64,000 nt of DNA, taken from positions 310,001-374,000 of the forward strand of contig JAEUHC010000019.1 in the NCBI GenBank assembly GCA_016794785.1, in the 5' to 3' direction. Shown one piece after another: positions 57,417-64,000 of this stretch. This DNA is from Opitutaceae bacterium. Its GTDB lineage: Bacteria > Verrucomicrobiota > Verrucomicrobiia > Opitutales > Opitutaceae. Made by a program: the position numbers and the translations under genes. The notes under the pieces were generated by a model, which made no database searches, had not been told where the DNA came from, and worked only from the letters and a program-made list of their open reading frames with translations. Numbering within the stretch: position 1 is the first letter of the stretch; the number at the start of each line of letters is the position of its first letter.

Positions 57417-58394
57417 ATGAAAAAGAAACCCATGTATCTCCACCGCTCGGCGAGCGGGGCCGCGCCGCGGATCAAGCGCGGCTACGACGACGCGTTTCGC
57501 GTCACCCCGGCCTACCGCGCCTCGCTGCCCGACATGATGGAGGCCGCGCACGACGCCATCCAGGGCGCGCACGTGCCAATCCAGCAGGTGGGCGTGCATA
57601 ATTTCAAACTGCCGCTGAAGTTCCGCACCAAACAGCGCGAGGTGCTCACCCTCGAGGCCAGCGTGACGGGCACCGTGTCGCTCGAGGCCGACCTCAAGGG
57701 CATCAACATGAGCCGGATCGTGCGCTCCTTCTACGAGCACAAGGACGAGGTTTTCACCGGCGAGTGGATGGGCAAGATCCTGCGCTCCTACCTGCGCAAT
57801 GTGAAAAGCAAGGATGCGCGGCTCAAGGTGAGCTTCTCCTACCCGATGCTCCACCGCAGCCTCCGCAGCGGGCTCGAGGGCTACCAGTTCTACGATGTGG
57901 CGTTCGAGGGCGTGATGACGCGCGACGGCGCGTGGCGGCGCCTGATCCATTTTGACTTCGTCTATTCCTCGGCGTGCCCCTGCTCGGCCGAGCTGTCCGA
58001 GCACGCCCGCGATCACCGCGGCGTTTACACCGTGCCGCACTCGCAGCGCAGCAAGGCCCGCGTCACAATCGAGGAGGCCGAGGGGAAGAAAATCTGGATC
58101 GAGGACGTGCAGGCCCTCTGCCTCGCCGCGCTGCGGACCGAGACGCAGGTGATGGTGAAGCGCGAGGACGAGCAGGCGTTTGCCGAGCTTAACGGCGCGC
58201 ACCTCAAGTTCGTCGAGGACGCCGCGCGCCTGCTCTACCGCTCGTTCGACGCGGACAAGCGCATCGCGGATTTCCGCATCGCGTGCTCGCACCTCGAATC
58301 GCTGCACTCGCACGACGCCGTGAGCGTGATCTGCAAGGGCGTGAAAGGCGGCTTCAGCGCCGACTTCATGGACTTCGGGTCGCTGGTGTGCTGA
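57417..58394 (+). CDS. folE2: GTP cyclohydrolase FolE2 (type IB)
   Basis: 325 residues. Converts GTP to 7,8-dihydroneopterin triphosphate. FolE2 landmarks: GVHNFKLPLKF, GTVSLEADLKGINMSRIVRS, FSYPMLHRS, YSSACPCSAELSEHARDHRG (metal-binding Cys), and SLHSHDAVS at the end. It starts 44 bp after the PTPS gene. It supplies the substrate for folate or for PTPS-based pterin synthesis. Confidence 0.94.
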   Translation: MKKKPMYLHRSASGAAPRIKRGYDDAFRVTPAYRASLPDMMEAAHDAIQGAHVPIQQVGVHNFKLPLKFRTKQREVLTLEASVTGTVSLEADLKGINMSRIVRSFYEHKDEVFTGEWMGKILRSYLRNVKSKDARLKVSFSYPMLHRSLRSGLEGYQFYDVAFEGVMTRDGAWRRLIHFDFVYSSACPCSAELSEHARDHRGVYTVPHSQRSKARVTIEEAEGKKIWIEDVQALCLAALRTETQVMVKREDEQAFAELNGAHLKFVEDAARLLYRSFDADKRIADFRIACSHLESLHSHDAVSVICKGVKGGFSADFMDFGSLVC

Positions 58395-58484
58395 GAAGCG
58401 CCTCACGCCAAGGTCCCGACGAGCGCAGCGCCTGAAGGTCTTTTCCTTTGCGGCCTCCGCGACCGTTGCGTGAGTCTCACGATT

Positions 58485-59195
58485 ATGAGCAACCCCGTCA
58501 TCCTCATCAGCGGTGCGTCGCAGGGTATCGGCGCCGCGATTGCCAGGGTGTTTGCCGCCGAGGTGCCGGGGGCGCGTCTCGCGCTTGTGGCGCGCAATGG
58601 GAAAAATCTCGCCGCCGTCGCGCGCGTCTGCGCGAAGCTCGGCGCGACGGCGGAGGTTTTCCCGTGTGATGTGAGCGACGAGGACTCGGTCGCCGCGATG
58701 GCGGCGGCGGTCACGAAGCGCTCCGGGGGCGTCGATGTGCTCATCAACAACGCCGGTGTGTTTGCCGGCGCGCCTTTTGCCGAGACGAAGGTCGCGGAGT
58801 TTGATCGCATCGTCGCGGTGAACCTGCGGAGCGCGTTCCTGGTCACGCGGTTGTTTCTCCCGGCGATGCTGCGGCGCAAGCGCGGCGACATTTTCTTCAT
58901 GAGCTCGATCGCCGGGCGCGCGGCCTATCCGAACGGCGCGGCTTATTGCGCGGCGAAGTTTGGCGTGACGGGCCTTGCCGCCGTGCTGCGCGCCGAGACC
59001 AAGGGCACGGGACTGCGCGTGTGCTGCGTGCATCCGGGCGCGACGTGGTCGCCCTCCTGGGCGCAGAGCGGCGTGGCCGCGGGGCGCATGATGCCGGCGG
59101 CGGATGTGGCGCGGGCCTTTCTTGATGTTTACCGGCTTTCGCGGCGCACGGTGGTGGAGGAGATCGTGCTGCGGCCGCAGGGCGGCGATGTGTAG
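58485..59195 (+). CDS. Short-chain dehydrogenase, sepiapterin reductase-like by context
   Basis: 236 residues from the ATG at 58485; an in-frame GTG at 58470 adds 5 residues. Rossmann motif GASQGIGAAIA (residues 9-19), NNAGVFAG, Ser-Tyr-Lys catalytic set: SSI then YCAAKFG. NADP preference is likely. The position right after PTPS and folE2 suggests reduction of 6-pyruvoyl-tetrahydropterin (sepiapterin reductase role), but sequence alone only says SDR. Confidence 0.85.
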   Translation: MSNPVILISGASQGIGAAIARVFAAEVPGARLALVARNGKNLAAVARVCAKLGATAEVFPCDVSDEDSVAAMAAAVTKRSGGVDVLINNAGVFAGAPFAETKVAEFDRIVAVNLRSAFLVTRLFLPAMLRRKRGDIFFMSSIAGRAAYPNGAAYCAAKFGVTGLAAVLRAETKGTGLRVCCVHPGATWSPSWAQSGVAAGRMMPAADVARAFLDVYRLSRRTVVEEIVLRPQGGDV

Positions 59196-59415
59196 CCGCG
59201 GACCGTTTGGGCGAAGGCTGAAGATGCGGATAGATATTCCGTCGGCCGCGCCGCTAATGAACCGAGTATTTACTTGAGCCGTCCGTTTGCCGCTCCCTAC
59301 GGTTCGCGTGCCTTGGCGGGTGCTGCCTTCTGCCGGGCCTCGAATCTCTCCACAACACAAGCAACCCCAGTGGCAGGCCGCGCGCTCCTTGGCGCAGTGC
59401 TGCCGATCATCCGCT

Positions 59416-62400
59416 ATGAAAACCGTGCTCCTGTCCGTTCTGCAATTGTTCTGCCGACACTGCGGGTGTGCGCTGGCCGCCGCCTTCTTGGTCGGCACCT
59501 TGCACGCGCAGTCACCCGCCACCGGGACCATCGAAGGCCGCGTCTTCGATCCGCGGCGCGGCGAATATCTCGAAAACGCCCGCATCAAGCTCGACGGCAC
59601 GGCGCAGGAAACGCTCACCGATGCGACCGGTGCCTATCGCCTCTCCGGTGTCCCCGCCGGCACCGCCAAGCTCGTCATCTTCTACACGGGCCTCGGCACC
59701 CGCACGGAGCTCGTCGCGGTCGCGGCCGGCCAGAACGTGCAATTCGACATCACCCTCGCCGCCGGAGGCGCGGCACGCGCCCCGGGCGAGGCCGTGGTGC
59801 AGATGGACAAGTTTGTCGCCTCCACCTCGCGCGAGATGGACGGCGCCGCGCTCGCGATTAACGAGCAGCGGTTTGCGCGCAACATCGTGAACGTCGTCTC
59901 CGCCGACGAATTCGGGACCATTGCCGACGGCAGCATCGGCGAGTTCATGAAGTTCCTGCCCGGCATCACCAGCGACTACACCGGCGGCGACGCGCGGCGT
60001 TTCTCCATCAACGGGGCGCCGGCCGACAACGTCCCGATCTCGATGGGTGGATTCGACATGGCCAGCGCCGCTGGCGGCGGCACCCGCCGGGCCGTCGAGC
60101 TCGATCAGGTGTCGATCAACAACGTCTCCCGCATCGAGATCAACCGCTCGCCCACGCCCGATACCTCGGGCTCGGCGCTGGCGGGCGCGGTGAATTTTGT
60201 CCCGCGGAGCGCCTTTGAGCGCAGCAAGCCCAGCTACAGCTACAGCGTGGCGTGGCTGATGAAGGACGCCGAGCGCGCGTTTGGCCGCAAATCGCCCGGC
60301 CCCGGCTGGGGCCAGGAGACCTACAAAATCCACCCGGGCATCGATCTCTCGGCCGTCGTGCCGGTCACGAAGACCTTCGGCTTCACCGTCTCTGCCGGCT
60401 ACTCGCTGCAATACACGCCGCAGGCCAACACCGCCATGCAGTGGGTCGGCGCGGGCATCGCGTCGAACACCACCGCCACATCACTCACCGGCCGCCCCGC
60501 CACCACACCCGACAATCCCTACCTCGCGATTTTCTCCTGGCGCGACAGCGGCAAGAACACCTCGCGCCAGTCGTTCGCGACGACGGTGGATTGGAAACCC
60601 GCGCGGCACGACCGGCTCACCTTCGGCTTTTCCTACGGTATGCTCCGCGAGCATTTCGCGACGCGCACCCAGACCTATACCATCAACCGCGTCGTTCCTG
60701 GCAACTGGACGCGGGACCACACCTGGGGCCAGATGAGTCTCTTTCCGGCGACCGGCACCGCAATCAACGCCGGCCAGGTCGCCATCGCCAACAATGGCCG
60801 CATCCGGCCCGGCCGCACGGTCACGCCCTCCCTCCGCTGGCTGCATGAAGGGCCGGTTTGGAAATCGGACGCCGGCGTGGCGTTCGGCAACTCCCGCATC
60901 CACTATCAGGACATCGACAAGGGCGCATTCAACGGCATGACGATCCAGCGCACGCACGTCCAAATCCTCTTCGACGACATCTTCTACCTGCGTCCGGGAA
61001 AAATCACCGTTCGGGATCCCAATGGCGCCGTCGTCGATCCCACCAAGCTGGAGAACTACTCGCTGGTTTCGGCCAACAGCAATCGCCAGATCACCTACGA
61101 CAGCACGCGCCAGGCATTTTACAACGTCCGCCGCGATTTCATGGTCCGCGAGACGCCCGTGACGATCAAAGTCGGGGCCGATATTCGCACCAAGGTCCGC
61201 GACCTCCGCGGCCCTGGCGGCAATCTTGAGACCTACACCTACGTCGGAGCCGACGGCCGCTCCAGCACCACGCCGACCACGCAAGCCGGCCTGATCAACG
61301 ACGACAGCCCGCTGCGCTTCCTCGACGTGCCATATTCCACACGGCAGCCCGACTTCGGAATGCCGCAGCAACAGCAGGTGGACAACGGCAAGCTCCTGGC
61401 CGACTACAAAGCGAATCCCACTCACTGGACCCGCAACGCCAACAACGACTACACCGCGCTCACTAATTTCTCGAAGCGCGCCGAGGAGATTATCTCCGCC
61501 GCGTTTATCCGGGGTGACGTGGGATTGTTCCGCAACCGGCTCCGCGTCGTTGGTGGCGTCCGCGCCGAGCAAACCAACATCGATGCCGAGGGTCCGCGCA
61601 ATGATCCCACGCTGAACTACCAGCGCGACGCCAACGGCAACGTCATTCGCGGAGCCAACAATGCCATCCAGCTCATCGAGCCCGCCGGCAGCCTGGCCGC
61701 CCTCCAGCGCACCCTGCTGGAGCGCGGCACGCGCGCGAAGAAGGAATACCTGCGTCTCTTCCCCAGCATCAATGCGAGCTACAGCATCTCCGACGGCCTG
61801 ATCGGTCGCGTCGCCTACTCGCAGTCGGTCGGCCGGCCCGACTTCAACCAATTTTCGGGCGGCGTCACGCTGCCCGACATCGAGAACCTCAACCCCAACT
61901 CCCGCATCACGGTGAACAACGCCTCGATCAAGGCGTGGCAGGCGGAGACCTACATGGCGCGGGTGGAGTATTATTTTGGCAACGTGGGCAGCCTCTCGAT
62001 CGGCGGCTTCATCCGCGACTACCAGAATTTCTTCCAGAACGTCACGAGCGTGGTAAGCCCCGTCTTCCTGCAAACCTACGGCCTAGACGAGGCCGAGTAT
62101 GGCTCGATCCTGGTGGTCACCCAATTCAACAACCCCGATCGCATCCGCCAGCGCGGCTTCGAGATCGACTACAAGCAGGCGCTCACCTTCCTGCCTTCGT
62201 GGGCGCGGGGCCTGCAATTTTTTGCCAACATCAGCTCCCAGCGCGCCAAGGGCACGGACAACCTGCAGGACATGAATCCGTTCACCGCCAACTGGGGCCT
62301 CAGCCTCACCCGGCAAAAATTCAACATCCGCATCAACGAAAACTACCGCGGCATCCAGCGCCGCGGCGCCGTCGCGAGCACCGCCACCAACAGCATCGAG

Positions 62401-62619
62401 CCCGGCACCTACAACTACCGCCCCAAGCGCCTCTACATCGACGTGACGGGCGAGTATTTCCTGAGCCGGCGGCTCGGCCTCTTCTTCGCCCTCCGCAACG
62501 TCGGCGGCGCGACCGAGGACACCAAGATCTACGGGCCCAACACGCCCGCCTACGCGAAATTCCGCCAGCGCGACGACTACGCCTCGCTCTGGACCGCCGG
62601 CATCAAGGGCACGTTCTGA
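59416..62619 (+). CDS. TonB-dependent outer-membrane receptor
   Basis: 1067 residues. Signal peptide (about 1-32); an N-terminal carboxypeptidase-like regulatory domain (IEGRVFDPRRGEYLENARIKLDG, about 37-120); plug domain (FMKFLPGITSDYTGGDARRFSINGAPADNV) and a long barrel ending AGIKGTF with terminal Phe. No TonB-box is confidently assignable. Typical of Opitutaceae glycan receptors. It stands alone, 221 bp after the SDR gene; that gap holds no other ORF. Substrate unknown. The ATG at 59416 starts the signal peptide. Confidence 0.93.
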   Translation: MKTVLLSVLQLFCRHCGCALAAAFLVGTLHAQSPATGTIEGRVFDPRRGEYLENARIKLDGTAQETLTDATGAYRLSGVPAGTAKLVIFYTGLGTRTELVAVAAGQNVQFDITLAAGGAARAPGEAVVQMDKFVASTSREMDGAALAINEQRFARNIVNVVSADEFGTIADGSIGEFMKFLPGITSDYTGGDARRFSINGAPADNVPISMGGFDMASAAGGGTRRAVELDQVSINNVSRIEINRSPTPDTSGSALAGAVNFVPRSAFERSKPSYSYSVAWLMKDAERAFGRKSPGPGWGQETYKIHPGIDLSAVVPVTKTFGFTVSAGYSLQYTPQANTAMQWVGAGIASNTTATSLTGRPATTPDNPYLAIFSWRDSGKNTSRQSFATTVDWKPARHDRLTFGFSYGMLREHFATRTQTYTINRVVPGNWTRDHTWGQMSLFPATGTAINAGQVAIANNGRIRPGRTVTPSLRWLHEGPVWKSDAGVAFGNSRIHYQDIDKGAFNGMTIQRTHVQILFDDIFYLRPGKITVRDPNGAVVDPTKLENYSLVSANSNRQITYDSTRQAFYNVRRDFMVRETPVTIKVGADIRTKVRDLRGPGGNLETYTYVGADGRSSTTPTTQAGLINDDSPLRFLDVPYSTRQPDFGMPQQQQVDNGKLLADYKANPTHWTRNANNDYTALTNFSKRAEEIISAAFIRGDVGLFRNRLRVVGGVRAEQTNIDAEGPRNDPTLNYQRDANGNVIRGANNAIQLIEPAGSLAALQRTLLERGTRAKKEYLRLFPSINASYSISDGLIGRVAYSQSVGRPDFNQFSGGVTLPDIENLNPNSRITVNNASIKAWQAETYMARVEYYFGNVGSLSIGGFIRDYQNFFQNVTSVVSPVFLQTYGLDEAEYGSILVVTQFNNPDRIRQRGFEIDYKQALTFLPSWARGLQFFANISSQRAKGTDNLQDMNPFTANWGLSLTRQKFNIRINENYRGIQRRGAVASTATNSIEPGTYNYRPKRLYIDVTGEYFLSRRLGLFFALRNVGGATEDTKIYGPNTPAYAKFRQRDDYASLWTAGIKGTF

Positions 62620-62693
62620 GCCCCTTGGGCCGGGGCGGTGGCGCTGTAATATTCCTTCCCATCCCGCGTGATTCGCGGAGATTGGCGCCGCGC

Positions 62694-64000
62694 ATGACCG
62701 GTCCTGACCAACCTGATCTTTTCGGCGGCGAACCGCCGCCGGCGGCCGACTGGCCCGCGGCCGCCTCGACCGCGAAGACGCATCAGCCCCTCGCGGCGCG
62801 GATGCGGCCGCGGCGGCTGAGCGAGGTGGTCGGGCAGGAGCACATCCTCAAGGCAGGCTCGCTGCTGCCGCGCCTGGTCGCGCAGAACCGCTTCGGCTCG
62901 CTGCTCTTTTACGGACCGCCCGGTTGCGGCAAGACCAGCATCGCCGAGGCGATTGCGCGCGAGACCGGCAGTCGCTTCGTGCGCGTCAACGCCGTCATGT
63001 CCAACGTGGCCGAGCTGCGCGAGATCCTCGCCGCCGCGCGCCGCCGTCCCGAGGCCGCGACGATCCTCTTTATCGACGAGCTGCACCGCTTCAACAAATC
63101 GCAGCAGGACCTGCTGCTGCCCGATGTGGAGGAGGGCACGGTGCGGCTCATCGGTGCGACGACCCACAATCCCGGCTTCTACGTCAACCCGCCGCTGCTC
63201 TCGCGCAGCCATCTCTTCCGCCTCGAGCCGCTCGCCACGGCGGCCGTGGCCGGCGTGATGCGGGCGGCGTTGGCCGACGTCGAGCGCGGCCTCGGCGCGC
63301 GCCGCGTGACGGCGCCGGACAAAATCCTAGCCGATCTCGCGGTGCTCTGCGACGGCGACCTGCGCCGCGCGCTCAACGCCCTTGAGGTGCTCGTGCTCGG
63401 CCTGCCCGAGGGCGCCGAGATTACCGAGGCCGAGCTCGAAGTCTTCGCGCGCGAGCGCCGCATCCGTTACGACGCCGACGAGGACGAGCATTACGACACC
63501 ATCTCCGCCTTCATCAAAAGCTGCCGCGGCAGCGATCCGGATGCGGCGATGTATTGGCTGGCGAAGATGCTCGCCGGCGGCGAGGACCCGCGCTTCATCG
63601 CGCGGCGCCTCGTGATCCTCGCGAGCGAGGACGTGGGCCTGGCTGATCCGCAGGCTCTGCCGCTCACGGTGGCGGCGCATCATGCGTGCGACTTCATCGG
63701 CCTGCCCGAGGCCGAACTCACTCTCGCGCACGCGACGCTCTACATCGCGACGGCGCCGAAGAGCAACACCGCCACCCTTGCGCTGGGCGCCGCGCACCGC
63801 GTGCTCAAGGAGCAGCCCGTGCAACCCGTGCCCATCCACCTCCGCGACAAAGGCGGACAGGCCAGCAAGCGCGCCGGCCATGGCAAAGGCTACGCCTACT
63901 CGCACGATTTTCCCGAAAACATCTCTGGGCAGGACTACCTCGAGAAGCCGCTCGCGCTCTACACCCCCAAGCCGGTCGGCTGGGAGGCCAAGATCGCGGA
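62694..64000 (+). CDS. rarA: RarA/MgsA replication-associated AAA+ ATPase, 3' end outside window
   Basis: 435 codons visible, running off the window. Walker A LLFYGPPGCGKTSIAE (about residues 75-90), Walker B ILFIDELHRFNKSQQDLLLP, sensor region GATTHNPGFYVNPPLLSRS. The C-terminal RarA-type region (RFIARRLVILASEDVGLADP, YAYSHDFPENISGQDYLE) is present. It acts at stalled replication forks. The Pro/Ala-rich first 30 residues are variable. The visible part is close to full length for the family. Confidence 0.96.
   Translation, partial: MTGPDQPDLFGGEPPPAADWPAAASTAKTHQPLAARMRPRRLSEVVGQEHILKAGSLLPRLVAQNRFGSLLFYGPPGCGKTSIAEAIARETGSRFVRVNAVMSNVAELREILAAARRRPEAATILFIDELHRFNKSQQDLLLPDVEEGTVRLIGATTHNPGFYVNPPLLSRSHLFRLEPLATAAVAGVMRAALADVERGLGARRVTAPDKILADLAVLCDGDLRRALNALEVLVLGLPEGAEITEAELEVFARERRIRYDADEDEHYDTISAFIKSCRGSDPDAAMYWLAKMLAGGEDPRFIARRLVILASEDVGLADPQALPLTVAAHHACDFIGLPEAELTLAHATLYIATAPKSNTATLALGAAHRVLKEQPVQPVPIHLRDKGGQASKRAGHGKGYAYSHDFPENISGQDYLEKPLALYTPKPVGWEAKIA

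Overview
The window looks like a chromosomal segment of a Verrucomicrobium, probably family Opitutaceae. This is inferred from very GC-rich codon use, a pectin-degradation block with Opitutus-style C-terminal repeat domains, a large TonB receptor of the Opitutaceae type, and DmsBC-type and NrtS genes in the nitrate cluster. It is not proven, because no rRNA or ribosomal gene is present. There is no prophage, CRISPR array, transposase or integrase.

Layout. 1-5.2 kb is housekeeping: a truncated membrane-anchored protein, an M14 peptidase, gltX, a P4-type phosphatase and two conserved hypotheticals. 5.2-12.1 kb is assimilatory sulfate reduction: cobA-cbiX-cysI leftward with ATGA overlaps, and cysH-cysD-cysN plus an Rrf2 regulator rightward. 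12.2-14.6 kb holds a PqiA-like protein and gamma-glutamyltransferase. 14.7-33.1 kb is a nearly complete nitrate assimilation region, almost all on the minus strand. In transcription order it holds a NasS-like sensor, nrtA, nrtS, nrtB, nrtC, nrtD, a porin, the MFS transporter narK, a fused protein phosphatase/kinase, nirA, a CysJ-like flavoprotein, a fused DmsBC-type electron-transfer subunit and nasA; a LysR gene is divergent. 33-36 kb has a DUF5076-like protein, cysE and a PIN-PhoH protein. 36.2-42.8 kb is a pectin/sugar block: a DUF6807 gene broken by an amber codon, GH28, two CE8 esterases and a TIM-barrel epimerase. 43-52.5 kb holds tRNA-Pro(GGG), VanZ, a TPR membrane protein, a split-motif ThyX homologue, ComEC, a deacetylase and PagL. 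52.5-56.7 kb encodes two sugar-nucleotidyltransferases, one a large kinase-like fusion. 56.9-59.2 kb encodes PTPS, FolE2 and an SDR, which together suggest tetrahydrobiopterin-like pterin synthesis. The window ends in a TonB receptor and a truncated rarA.

Two signals stand out. First, four leftward transcription units of the sulfate/nitrate regions (cobA, nirA, narK, nasS-like) each carry an 18-bp element with sigma-54 geometry, with GG and GC spaced as in -24/-12 promoters. In every case the element lies only about 11-20 bp before the start codon. This links siroheme/sulfite and nitrate genes in one regulon and predicts almost leaderless mRNAs. Second, REP-like palindromes with GTAG or GTGG heads sit inside the coding sequences of nasA, the DmsBC-like gene and the CysJ-like gene. 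They are always in the frame that reads the head as valine, so they encode in-frame linkers. Related heads supply the stop codons of nasA and nirA. This resembles the Rickettsia palindromic elements but in a different phylum.

All calls come from reading the sequence; no database search was possible.
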